Of a stretch of 26,076 bases of DNA, positions 14,738 through 22,490 are shown one piece after another. The DNA comes from Leptolinea sp964424035 (GTDB lineage Bacteria > Chloroflexota > Anaerolineae > Anaerolineales > Anaerolineaceae). The DNA lies in NCBI GenBank assembly GCA_964424035.1, contig CAYRHB010000047.1, positions 1 to 26,076 of the forward strand. Reading direction: 5' to 3'. The position numbers and the translations under genes are program-made. A model generated the notes under the pieces. It worked only from the letters and a program-made list of their open reading frames with translations, ran no database searches and was not told where the DNA came from. The stretch's first letter is position 1. Each line of letters starts with the position of its first letter.

Positions 14738-14784
14738 AAAACAAAAAGCAAACCGGAGAAATTATGCACTATCCTCCGGTTTGC
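14738..14784 (-). terminator. Terminator of the chemoreceptor gene
   Basis: A perfect 11-bp stem GCAAACCGGAG (14748-14758) / CTCCGGTTTGC (14774-14784) with a 15-nt loop. Read on the minus strand it is followed by TTTTTGTTTT, so it ends the 14805-17327 transcript. The plus strand lacks a T-run. Confidence 0.9.
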
Positions 14785-14804
14785 CGTGGAATTGTCAGGT
14801 GATT

Positions 14805-17327
14805 TTACAATTTGAAATTGGCTGTGGATTCCTGCATTTCCTTTGCCAGACGTTCCAGCTTTTCCACTTCGCCGGCCATCTGGGAGACTTTGTCGTTGAC
14901 TTCCATGGTAGAGGCGGCGATTTCCTGTGAGGAAGCCGCGTTCTCTTCGCTGAAAGCAGCCACCGATTCCATGATGTCCAGCGTTTCAGCGGCATTCTGG
15001 TTGATCTCGGTGGATGAAGCACTGTTCTGCTCAATGACAGCCGATACCCGTTCTATGGATGTGTTCAAGGCTTCCATCATGCCGACCATGGCCGCGTTGG
15101 CTTTACTGGCACCGGAGGACTGTTCCTGCATTTCTGCGGCTGACGTGACCAGCAGTTCCAACGCCTCACCGGAACTGGATGCCAGCCGGCTTCCTTCGGA
15201 AACCCGTTCGATGGCTGTCTGCATGGACTTCACAGTTTCCGTAATATTTTTCTGCGTGTTCTGCACAATCCCTGTGATCTCACGGGTGGCTTCGCCGGAT
15301 TTTTCTGCCAGCTTGCGCACCTCGCCTGCCACAACGGCAAATCCACGCCCCTGCTCCCCCGCCCTGGCCGCTTCGATGGCGGCGTTCAATGCCAGCAGGT
15401 TGGTCTGGTCGGCAATATCGCGGATGGTTTCAACGATCTCGCCGATCTGGTTGGAGTAGGTGGACATCATCTGAACGGAAGAAGCGGAGGATTCGACCGC
15501 CTGCTGGATGCTGCCCATCTGGTCCAATGCCTGACGGACAGAAGTAGCGCCTTCTTTTGCCACCCGCACCGAATGATCTGCCGTCGCAGCCACACTCGCG
15601 ATGGCTTCCGATGTGGTCTCGAAAGCCCGTGTGATTCCCAATGACGCGCTGACCGCGCTTTCCGCCGCCTGTGACTGCTCCTGTGCGCCCCGGCTGATCT
15701 GCTGGATGTTATCCACGATCAACTGGACGCTGCCATTGGCACGACTCATCATCGCGGCTTCATCACTGACCGCTTTCGTGATCTGGGTAATGGTATCGGC
15801 GACCGAATCTGTGGCGTGCCGGGCGTTCTGGGCCAGGTCGTTCAACATCTGGCTGGCATCCAACACCTGCCGGATGCGATCCAGCATCATGATCATCAGG
15901 GTGCGCATACTGGTGGTTTCAGAATTAAAGGTGGCGATTGGCAAGCCCTTCGCAACCAGTTTGTTGATCATCACATTGATTTCAGAATCACCCACCATGA
16001 CACCGATGGCGTCATAACCATCTTTTGAAAGTTTTTCCAGGAACGGGCTGTAGAGTTCGGATGACACGGATACACCCTGCTCCGTCCGGACACCGGGCGG
16101 CAGCAGCCAGTCGGCTCTGGCGTTGAAGGCTTTCAATTCTTTGGACGCAACATCCACCCCTTCCTTTACGTCATCAAAGAAGGTGAAATCCGCAGCCACC
16201 ATGGCGATTTTGACCGCTTTACCGGTTGTATTCTGCATGGCGACCGGCCGGTGGGCAATAGCTTCTTCCGACTGGAACGCCCCCTGCCCGATTTTCCAGA
16301 ATTTATCCAGGTTGTCCTTCTTGACAATATCCGGGGTGATGAGCAGGCGTTCCACCGGGGGATTCCAACCACCCACCAGGTGGTTGTACAGGTGGACGAC
16401 CGTGTCGTATCCCTGGGCAAATGGATTCTGGCAGACACTGGCAGTGATCATACCATCCTGAATGAGGCGTGCGATCTCGTCAGAAAGGTCGTGGGTCACG
16501 ACCTTGATCTTTCCGCTCAACCGGTTCTTCTTCATGTAGTTCACCATCGGCATGAAGGATTCAATATCCGTCCCGTAAAAACCGGAGAGATCCGGATGTT
16601 CCTTCAACACGGATTCGATTTCTGAGATAATCTGCTCTTCAGTCAACCCGGAACTGTCGATAATGCGCACGACCCGCGTGCCGGCATAATTAGCCGAAAG
16701 GAACGTATTGAAACCATTGATGCGCAGTTTCAGGTTATCCTGGTGCAGCGCGCTGGAGAGCAGGATCTTGGCCCGTTCTCCGATGACCTGTCCCATGATC
16801 TCGCCGGCAGCCAGACCTTCCTGGAAGGAATCAGTGCCCTTGTAGAACAGGCGGTGGCAGGGTTCATCGGTGATCCAGTTATAGGAACGGGCACACTCCC
16901 GCAGGCTGTTGAGGATGGCGTTCATGGACTTCTGCAGCGCGAAATTCTGCCCGCCGATATCATCCAGTTTGAGGTCGGGGGTTTCAATACGCGCCCTGCG
17001 GGTCATATCCCCCGTGGTCAATGCAGAAAGGACCGAAGCCAGACCCGGGGTATCAACGTCAGCCAGGGAATTTCCCATGGACAGGACTTCCCGGATCGCG
17101 GAGACGGTCCTTCGCCCGAATCCTTTACTGCCCAGAAAGACGGCCGCCGACCCCAGAACGCCAAGAATGATTAAAACGCGTGAGAGCCAGTGGGTAGTAT
17201 TACCGGATCCGCCCGAGGCAAGGGTCCGTTCAAGCAGAAACAGGCCTGTGAGAGTGATGAGGATGCATAGTACGGCCAGGACGATAGGGAACCAGCCCTT
17301 TGAAGCGGATTGCGTATGGTTTTTCAT
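14805..17327 (-). CDS. Methyl-accepting chemotaxis protein with a permuted periplasmic-binding-protein-like sensor
   Basis: An 840-residue chemoreceptor. Two membrane segments lie at about 12-33 and 47-66, with only a 13-residue external loop; basic flanks put both the N-terminus and everything after residue 67 in the cytoplasm. Residues 160-340 match the C-terminal lobe of LacI/RbsB-type sugar-binding proteins (GEIMGQVIGERAKILL ... HPDLSGFYGTDIES ... KIKVVTHDLSDEIARLIQDG ... QGYDTVVHLYNHLVGG). After a linker, 369-470 match the N-terminal lobe (VKIAMVAADFTFFDDVKEG ... DGYDAIGVMVGD ... GLPIATFNSE), so lobe order is reversed. Residues 480-840 are the helical signalling hairpin, its tip at about 637-677 (DQTNLLALNAAIEAARAGEQ). 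No CheR pentapeptide. ATG 17327 has GGAGAT 8 nt before it; the longer TTG start at 17378 is rejected. Confidence 0.92.
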   Translation of the reverse strand: MKNHTQSASKGWFPIVLAVLCILITLTGLFLLERTLASGGSGNTTHWLSRVLIILGVLGSAAVFLGSKGFGRRTVSAIREVLSMGNSLADVDTPGLASVLSALTTGDMTRRARIETPDLKLDDIGGQNFALQKSMNAILNSLRECARSYNWITDEPCHRLFYKGTDSFQEGLAAGEIMGQVIGERAKILLSSALHQDNLKLRINGFNTFLSANYAGTRVVRIIDSSGLTEEQIISEIESVLKEHPDLSGFYGTDIESFMPMVNYMKKNRLSGKIKVVTHDLSDEIARLIQDGMITASVCQNPFAQGYDTVVHLYNHLVGGWNPPVERLLITPDIVKKDNLDKFWKIGQGAFQSEEAIAHRPVAMQNTTGKAVKIAMVAADFTFFDDVKEGVDVASKELKAFNARADWLLPPGVRTEQGVSVSSELYSPFLEKLSKDGYDAIGVMVGDSEINVMINKLVAKGLPIATFNSETTSMRTLMIMMLDRIRQVLDASQMLNDLAQNARHATDSVADTITQITKAVSDEAAMMSRANGSVQLIVDNIQQISRGAQEQSQAAESAVSASLGITRAFETTSEAIASVAATADHSVRVAKEGATSVRQALDQMGSIQQAVESSASSVQMMSTYSNQIGEIVETIRDIADQTNLLALNAAIEAARAGEQGRGFAVVAGEVRKLAEKSGEATREITGIVQNTQKNITETVKSMQTAIERVSEGSRLASSSGEALELLVTSAAEMQEQSSGASKANAAMVGMMEALNTSIERVSAVIEQNSASSTEINQNAAETLDIMESVAAFSEENAASSQEIAASTMEVNDKVSQMAGEVEKLERLAKEMQESTANFKL

Positions 17328-17369
17328 AACAGATGATCTCCATCTCCGTGTCGCCCCTTGGTATGGTGT

Positions 17370-17399
17370 TTGACTCAATCAAAGAATAGCATTGACTCA
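17370..17399 (-). promoter_or_regulatory. Chemoreceptor promoter framed by two TTGACTCA repeats
   Basis: TTGACTCA (plus-strand reading) occurs at 17370-17377 and 17392-17399, exactly 22 bp apart, two helical turns. Between them, on the minus strand, lies TGCTATTCT (17383-17391), an extended -10. One repeat would overlap the spacer region and the other the transcription start, a layout that fits a bound regulator. Confidence 0.45.
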
Positions 17400-17460
17400 T
17401 GATAAAAAGTATAAAATTCGAATTAATACCCGGCTATATACAATCCGTATGGATTATGAC

Positions 17461-17472
17461 TTACAAATGTAA
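17461..17472. promoter_or_regulatory. 12-bp palindrome TTACAAATGTAA
   Basis: Arms TTACA and TGTAA are separated by two bases, in the AT-rich stretch between the SGNH stop and the chemoreceptor promoter. It is a candidate operator; no regulator can be assigned. Confidence 0.3.
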
Positions 17473-17507
17473 TTTATGTTTTCTTTACAAAAATGAGATT
17501 CGATTAA

Positions 17508-18611
17508 TCATTGGGCCGGGGGGCAACCGGCTTCCCCCAACCGGAGCGCAATATCTTCCGCCAGCATACCCTCCCCGGCAGCCGTCAGGTGGATGGCGCT
17601 GTTCGTGAATTCATCCATGCCGATCCGGTCCCAGGCATCCAGGATTGTCCAACCACGGGCAGCCGCCCGCGACCGGAGTTCGCTGCGGTAGGCGTCATAC
17701 GCCCATCGGGGATAATAAAAGTTATAGCGGAGATGGCTGTTCTCTCCGTTGGAAACCAGCACCGGTTCATTGACCAGAACCACAGGAACCCCGGCCTGTT
17801 CGGCGATGGCCATGCCGGTTTCGAGTACATCCCAGGCCAGGTTTGCCTGAAGGTCATCCTCCGGCCCCAGCCCGTGGAAGGTTTCGTCCGCTTCCAGGTC
17901 GATTTCCGCCGCCGGGAAACGTGCGGGATAATCCTGGTCGATCCCCGTGGCCGCCCAGGGGATGCCGTACAACTGCAGGCGCGCCCAGTCTGCCAGCTCG
18001 CGCCGGCGCCCGAAGAGCGTACAGTCCCAGAAAGAAGCCGGCCCGGCGCCAGTGGCAACCGCCTGCCCCAGCAGCGGTTGCAGGCGGGACAGGTTGTTCT
18101 CCGCCAGGGGTGATGCCAGCTGTTTGTCAGACGGGAAGGCTTCCAGCGTGGTGGACCAGATCACCAGATCGGGAGCTTCATCCAGTGCCCGGTTCAGGAT
18201 GAGCACATCCTTGGCCAGTGAGATGGTGGGATAACCCAGGTTGTAGAAGCGTGCATCTTTGCCACACATGCGCAGGTTGAGGGCGTTCAACCGTCCGGCC
18301 AGGGTTTCCTCCGGCCGCAGCAGCGTCCCCCAGATGGACGAATCACCCAGCAGCACCACGCGGAATTCATCCGGCGCTTTCGCCTGTGAGACCTCATGCG
18401 AGGCGAACATAGCCTCCAGGTTGTACAGGCTGAGGTTGTAGGAGCGCTGCGGGGTTTCACCGAACGGCAGGCGTGCCCGCCCGGGGACGAGGTGGTTGTA
18501 GACGGATACCCGCCCCAGCCCGTCAGCCGGAATAAGGCCGGTGAGCAGCGCCAGCAGCAGGAAGAGGCTCAGCCCTTTGAAGGCCACATTGCGCAAAAAG
18601 GAAAAATTCAC
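17508..18611 (-). CDS. SGNH-hydrolase-like protein, membrane-anchored or secreted
   Basis: A protein of 367 residues from the GTG at 18611. A hydrophobic segment at about 8-29 (VAFKGLSLFLLLALLTGLI) is an anchor or signal. SGNH blocks: VVLLGDSSIWG (85-95) with nucleophile Ser91, NLGYPTISL (124-132) with the oxyanion Asn/Gly, and SAIHLTAAG (338-346) with His341. The Asp three residues before the catalytic His is replaced by Ser338; Asp333 is the nearest acid. Related families act on acetylated polysaccharides, but no substrate is shown. Start: TATAAT (minus strand 18618-18623), then 6 nt, then GTG, as in a leaderless mRNA. An upstream ATG at 18629 or a longer form to 18752 are alternatives; they would overlap the promoter or the DUF1349 gene. 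Confidence 0.8.
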   Translation of the reverse strand: MNFSFLRNVAFKGLSLFLLLALLTGLIPADGLGRVSVYNHLVPGRARLPFGETPQRSYNLSLYNLEAMFASHEVSQAKAPDEFRVVLLGDSSIWGTLLRPEETLAGRLNALNLRMCGKDARFYNLGYPTISLAKDVLILNRALDEAPDLVIWSTTLEAFPSDKQLASPLAENNLSRLQPLLGQAVATGAGPASFWDCTLFGRRRELADWARLQLYGIPWAATGIDQDYPARFPAAEIDLEADETFHGLGPEDDLQANLAWDVLETGMAIAEQAGVPVVLVNEPVLVSNGENSHLRYNFYYPRWAYDAYRSELRSRAAARGWTILDAWDRIGMDEFTNSAIHLTAAGEGMLAEDIALRLGEAGCPPAQ

Positions 18612-18617
18612 GCCCGA

Positions 18618-18623
18618 ATTATA
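18618..18623 (-). promoter_or_regulatory. -10 element of the SGNH gene, 6 nt before a GTG
   Basis: TATAAT on the minus strand with TCGGGC to the GTG at 18611. Spacing is identical to the methyltransferase gene at 13899. It lies inside any reading frame that starts at the ATG at 18629. Confidence 0.45.
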
Positions 18624-18661
18624 CGCCATGCCGCGGCACGGCGTTGATAAGCGATGCCGGT

Positions 18662-19252
18662 TTATTCCGGATTCTGGTGTAGTTCCCAGACGCAGCCGCC
18701 CAGTGAGAAATCGGAGAATTCCGATTGGAAAGAGGATTTCAGTGGACTGCACGCGTAAACTCCCAGATTCACCGTTTCAAGCGGCGCGTGCATGTGGAAC
18801 ATGCGCATTTGTTGGAAGACTCTCCCGTCGTAGGAGTTTTCAATGTAAAAATCCGGTCCGCGGCGGCTGAGGCGATACACCATCGTCTGGATGGCCGCGT
18901 CAATATCGGTTGTGGCCCAGTCCGAATAACCCAGGTTGGTGACCACACTGCCCAGGCGGCCGACGGTTTTATTTTCAAGTTCCACCGAAGCCTTGAACCA
19001 GTTGTCCGGGTCGTGGTAAATGACCACCCCGCACTGGTCGTAGAGCTTTTCGGGTTTCCAGGCAACCCGGACGGAAAAGCTGAATTCCGTGTTCTCCACC
19101 GGCAGCAGGAAAGCGTGTGCGTTATCGTTGCGGAAACCGTAATAGGTGCGCTGCCAGAAATCGGTATTCGGGTCCGTGTTGAGGGTCAGGGTACCGGCGG
19201 TCCGTTCAAAGACTTTCGGCGGATTGAGCCAGTGAAATTGTGACAGGTCCAT
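18662..19252 (-). CDS. DUF1349 family protein (concanavalin A-like fold)
   Basis: A 196-residue cytoplasmic protein that I recognise as DUF1349, a jelly-roll (LamG/ConA-like) domain that fills nearly the whole length. Seen: DFWQRTYYGFRNDNAHAF (31-48), FSFSVRVAW, YDQCGVVIYHDPDNWFKASVE (about 71-91), VTNLGYSDWATTDI and MVYRLSRRGPDFYIENSYDG. The family includes fungal Ree1-type proteins and bacterial proteins of unknown role, and is often annotated as 'regulation of enolase', which has no support here. No signal peptide. The ATG at 19252 has an AGGGAT site farther upstream than usual. The SGNH gene lies 50 bp downstream on the same strand. Confidence 0.85.
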   Translation of the reverse strand: MDLSQFHWLNPPKVFERTAGTLTLNTDPNTDFWQRTYYGFRNDNAHAFLLPVENTEFSFSVRVAWKPEKLYDQCGVVIYHDPDNWFKASVELENKTVGRLGSVVTNLGYSDWATTDIDAAIQTMVYRLSRRGPDFYIENSYDGRVFQQMRMFHMHAPLETVNLGVYACSPLKSSFQSEFSDFSLGGCVWELHQNPE

Positions 19253-19412
19253 AAAGATTGTTATCCCTTCTCTTTCTACGTGGAGTTGGTTATGACTTTC
19301 ACATGATTATGTTAAAACACCGTGGGATCATTATACGTGGCTATTTCACAAAGCAGTATTTATTTTAATAGTCATATTATTGTCCATTATAAGAAAATGA
19401 TGCTTTTATTGG

Positions 19413-19424
19413 TCAATATATTGA
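19413..19424. promoter_or_regulatory. Palindrome TCAATATATTGA, candidate HipB operator
   Basis: A perfect 12-bp palindrome about 32 bp before the hipBA -10. HipB-type regulators bind palindromes in their own promoter; this one differs from the E. coli TATCC-N8-GGATA form, so the assignment is inference. Confidence 0.35.
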
Positions 19425-19452
19425 TCCTTATATATTGTTCATCTCATTAAGA

Positions 19453-19461
19453 TGCTATAAT
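19453..19461 (+). promoter_or_regulatory. Extended -10 promoter of hipBA
   Basis: TGCTATAAT, identical to the element before the SH3 lipoprotein gene. TTGTTC (19435-19440) is a possible -35 with a short 15-bp spacer. Confidence 0.6.
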
Positions 19462-19517
19462 GGCATTAACTTTTCTCCCGCAGTTATCCAACTTTTAAAA
19501 GGAAAGTGAGGACTGAA

Positions 19518-19883
19518 GTGAGCTCAATCGATTTTTCCATTGCAACGAGTGAACAGATCGCAGAATTCCTCTGTGGGCAATTGAGAAGAATAAGACTTTC
19601 ACGGAATTTAACCCAGACTCAATTAGCGCAGAAGTCGGGGGTTGCGTTTACAACAGTAAAAAGACTCGAAGGTGGCAAGAGTGTCTCATTAGACACCTTT
19701 ATCCGAATTTTGATGGCGTTAGAACTTCAACATAACCTTGAAAGACTTCTGCCTGATCCAACAATACGTCCCATAGAACGTGTTGCCACGGGTGGTCGTG
19801 AACGAAAACGCGCCCGCCCTAAACAATCTGACACGGATCATTCAACCTGGGTTTGGGGAGACGAGTCGGGGAATAAGAAATGA
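19518..19883 (+). CDS. hipB: HipB-like antitoxin, XRE-family helix-turn-helix
   Basis: A 121-residue DNA-binding protein; helix-turn-helix at about 21-76 (LRRIRLSRNLTQTQLAQKSG, then VAFTTVKRLEGGKSVSLDTFIRIL). The C-terminal third is basic (RERKRARPK) and ends in an acidic/aromatic tail (TWVWGDESGN), possibly the part that touches HipA. It overlaps hipA by 4 bp (ATGA), so the two are translationally coupled, and its role as antitoxin and autorepressor follows from the family. GTG at 19518 is preferred because GAGG (19508-19511) lies 6 nt before it; a GTG at 19506 would add four residues. Neither start is an ATG. Confidence 0.88.
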   Translation: MSSIDFSIATSEQIAEFLCGQLRRIRLSRNLTQTQLAQKSGVAFTTVKRLEGGKSVSLDTFIRILMALELQHNLERLLPDPTIRPIERVATGGRERKRARPKQSDTDHSTWVWGDESGNKK

Positions 19884-21184
19884 GTGACGCAAAAGTAATC
19901 CTTTGGGACAGTGAAATTGGCGCGGTTTCGTGGGTGGAAGATCGACAGGCGGCTGTATTTCAATACGATCCTTCTTTCGTCCGCAGCGGTATTCAAATAT
20001 CACCCTTGATGATGCCATTGCGGGAGTTACCCTACGAGTTTCCGTCCCTTTCGAAAGAAACCTTTAAAGGCTTACCGGGCTTGCTGGCGGATTCCCTTCC
20101 GGATAAGTTTGGAAATGCGGTCATTGACACCTGGCTGGCATCTCAGGGACGAACAGCAGCCAGTTATAATTCCGTTGAACGCTTATGTTATATAGGAAGC
20201 CGGGGCATGGGGGGACTCGAATTCAAACCAGCTCTTCGTATCCCCCACACAAAATCAGATGAAATTGAAGTATCCAAACTTGTTGAATTATCAAACAAAA
20301 TTCTTGATCAACGGACGGGATTGGAAGGAGTTTTTTCAGCCACTGATGACCAGGATGCGATAGAAGATATCTTGAGGGTTGGAACCTCGGCGGGTGGAGC
20401 AAGAGCAAAAGCGATTCTTGCCTGGAATCCAAAAACGAATGAATTCCGTTCCGGTCAGGTAAAAATTCCATCCGGTTTTGAGTATTGGATTATGAAATTT
20501 GACGGGGTCAGCAACAATCGGGACAGGGAACTGGCCGATCCACAAGGCTATGGAATGATTGAATACGCGTATTACCAACTGGCGGTGAAAGCGGGAATTG
20601 AAATGACAGAGTGCCGTCTTCACCATGAAGGCGGACGAAGTCATTTTATGACAAAAAGGTTTGACCGGAGCGCAGACGGTTCCAGGATCCATATGCAATC
20701 GTTATGCGCCATTGCCCATGTTGACTTCAACGATCCGGCACTTTACTCCTATGAACAAACGATCCAGATCATGAAACGCCTGGGGTTATCTCAAAGCGAT
20801 TTGGAGCAGCAAGTTCTACGGGCCATGTTCAACGTGGTTGGACGGAATCATGATGACCATGTCAAAAATATTGCCTTTCTGATGAATCACAATGGAGAAT
20901 GGAAACTCTCCCCGGCTTTTGATATCTCCTATGCCTACGATCCAATGGGATATTGGACCAGCCAACATCAGATGAGCATCAACGCAAAAAGGGAAACGTT
21001 CACCAAACAGGATCTGATCGCATTGGCAAAGATCGCAGGGATCAAGACCAGGCGCGCGCTTGAAATGCTGGCCTGCGTGACCACAGCCGTGAAATCCTGG
21101 CCGGAAGTGGCAGGAAGCGTGGGGATTGCGGAAGATCGTATCCGTAAAATACAGGCTGCCCATCGAATATCTCTTTTGAATTGA
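19880..21184 (+). CDS. hipA: HipA-like serine/threonine kinase toxin
   Basis: A 434-residue member of the HipA family. In E. coli HipA phosphorylates glutamyl-tRNA synthetase and halts growth; the target here is unknown. The N-subdomain 1 region is present (about 4-86, VILWDSEIGAVSW ... GLPGLLADSLPDKFG), so this is the full-length form, not the split HipS/HipT type. Kinase marks: Gly-rich loop VGTSAGGARAKAIL (167-180) with Ser170 at the self-phosphorylated position, IMKFDG (204-209), the catalytic loop GRNHDDHVKN (321-330) with Asp325 fitting the N-x-D-x-H-x-K-N pattern, and SPAFDISY (344-351) with metal-binding Asp348. All look intact. A strong terminator follows 2 bp after the stop, so hipBA is a closed unit. 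Confidence 0.92.
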   Translation: MSDAKVILWDSEIGAVSWVEDRQAAVFQYDPSFVRSGIQISPLMMPLRELPYEFPSLSKETFKGLPGLLADSLPDKFGNAVIDTWLASQGRTAASYNSVERLCYIGSRGMGGLEFKPALRIPHTKSDEIEVSKLVELSNKILDQRTGLEGVFSATDDQDAIEDILRVGTSAGGARAKAILAWNPKTNEFRSGQVKIPSGFEYWIMKFDGVSNNRDRELADPQGYGMIEYAYYQLAVKAGIEMTECRLHHEGGRSHFMTKRFDRSADGSRIHMQSLCAIAHVDFNDPALYSYEQTIQIMKRLGLSQSDLEQQVLRAMFNVVGRNHDDHVKNIAFLMNHNGEWKLSPAFDISYAYDPMGYWTSQHQMSINAKRETFTKQDLIALAKIAGIKTRRALEMLACVTTAVKSWPEVAGSVGIAEDRIRKIQAAHRISLLN

Positions 21185-21185
21185 A

Positions 21186-21215
21186 CCTGCATACTGGCTT
21201 AATGCAGGCATTTTT
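21186..21215 (+). terminator. Rho-independent terminator of hipBA
   Basis: CCTGCAT (21186-21192) / ATGCAGG (21202-21208) with a 9-nt loop, then a T-run at 21211-21215. It separates hipBA from the MTase pair. Confidence 0.88.
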
Positions 21216-21389
21216 CCCATTTGCGTTTCAAAAACAGTTGTCCCATCATGAGGTTTTCTGCGTGATGGCTCCAGATCCGGTTCAAAATTGACCAAAACGT
21301 GGTTAGAATTAGTACGTCACTCGGGAACAACAAAAACCGTACAAAATGGAGACCGTTCGGATTTTGCGTATACGGAAGCACGGGGATTT

Positions 21390-22490
21390 ATGGCAAACAA
21401 TGAGAGTCTCAACAAAGCAAACCTGAACAAGAAAGATGAGTTTTACACGCAACTGGCGGACATTGAAGCCGAGATGCGGCATTACAAAGACCACTTCCGC
21501 AATAAGGTCATCTTCTGCAACTGCGACGACCCGTACGAGAGCAACTTTTTCAAGTATTTCGCCCTGAACTTTAACTTTTTGGGGTTGAAGAAACTGATTG
21601 CCACCAGTTATTCCGGCTCGCCCGTTGCCGGTGACCAGCTTTCGCTGTTCGATGTCAAAGGCAGCGGTGTGGGAAATGCGGACACAAAACTCCCTTATAA
21701 GATCGAGATCAGCGAAGTGACGGATGCGAACGCGGACGGCGCGGTGGACCTGGCGGATGTGGAATACCTGATCAAGAACGTGAAGAACACCCTGACCGTG
21801 CTGAACGGCAACGGCGACTTCCGCTCAGCGGAGTGCACCGCGTTATTAAAGGAAGCGGATATCGTCATCACCAACCCGCCCTTTTCGCTGTTCCGCGAGT
21901 ATGTCGCCCAACTGGTGGAATACGGAAAGAAATTCATTATTATCGGCAATATAAATGCGGTAACGTATTTAGATGTATTTAAATTGTTAAAGAATAATCA
22001 AATCTGGTTGGGACAAAGCATTCACAGTGGGGATCGTGAATTTCGCGTGCCAGAAAACTACCCATTACAAGCCGCAGGTTTCAGAGTAGACGAAAAAGGG
22101 GTGAAATATATCCGGGTAAAAGGGGTTCGTTGGTTCACAAACCTTGACTTTGAAAAACGCCACGAAAACCTGACCCTCTACAAACACTACATTCCGGCAG
22201 AATACCCGCTGTATGTCAATTACAACGCGATCGAGGTCTCCAAAACGGCGGATATTCCCTGTGATTATGAAGGGGAAATGGGCGTGCCCATCACCTTCCT
22301 TGACAAATATAACCCCGACCAGTTCGAGATCATCGGGTCCAGCCGGTTTGTGGGTAAACCGATGTCCGAAATAGCAAAAAAAGGGACTTATGTTTCAGGG
22401 GGTATCAGATTCTATCTTCCAAATGGTGATGGAACATATAAATGTCTGTATAACAGGATCGTGATCAAACGGAAAGGGGTGGAAAAATGA
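21390..22490 (+). CDS. EcoRI-family adenine-specific DNA methyltransferase
   Basis: A 366-residue N6-adenine methyltransferase of the M.EcoRI type. Seen: KKDEFYTQLADIEAEM (14-29), motif I-like VIFCNCDDPYESNFFKYF (40-57), and catalytic NPPF (162-165) in DIVITNPPFSLFREY. Between them, residues 112-123 (DANADGAVDLAD) match the Ca-binding loop pattern D-x-N-x-D-G-x-V-x-x-x-D. The C-terminal part carries KGVRWFTNLD and FLDKYNPDQFEIIG, typical of this family. The ATG at 21390 gives the usual N-terminus; an ORF extending to 21288 lacks a ribosome site. It overlaps the next gene by 4 bp. By family it would protect host DNA from a partner nuclease; the true recognition site cannot be read from the protein. 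Confidence 0.9.
   Translation: MANNESLNKANLNKKDEFYTQLADIEAEMRHYKDHFRNKVIFCNCDDPYESNFFKYFALNFNFLGLKKLIATSYSGSPVAGDQLSLFDVKGSGVGNADTKLPYKIEISEVTDANADGAVDLADVEYLIKNVKNTLTVLNGNGDFRSAECTALLKEADIVITNPPFSLFREYVAQLVEYGKKFIIIGNINAVTYLDVFKLLKNNQIWLGQSIHSGDREFRVPENYPLQAAGFRVDEKGVKYIRVKGVRWFTNLDFEKRHENLTLYKHYIPAEYPLYVNYNAIEVSKTADIPCDYEGEMGVPITFLDKYNPDQFEIIGSSRFVGKPMSEIAKKGTYVSGGIRFYLPNGDGTYKCLYNRIVIKRKGVEK

Larger units (their letters stand above)
19253..19505. promoter_or_regulatory. AT-rich divergent region before hipBA
   Basis: About 250 bp, clearly more AT-rich than its left neighbours. No gene is seen. It serves the DUF1349 gene to the left and hipBA to the right. It holds a 12-bp palindrome and the hipBA promoter, listed separately. 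Confidence 0.5.

Noticed and set aside
17370..17420. TTGACT as a plus-strand -35
   Set aside because: No suitable -10 occurs at 16-18 bp from either copy on the plus strand, and there is no plus-strand gene downstream.
21288..21389. N-terminal extension of the methyltransferase by 34 residues
   Set aside because: It has no ribosome site and does not match the family N-terminus, which begins at the ATG at 21390.
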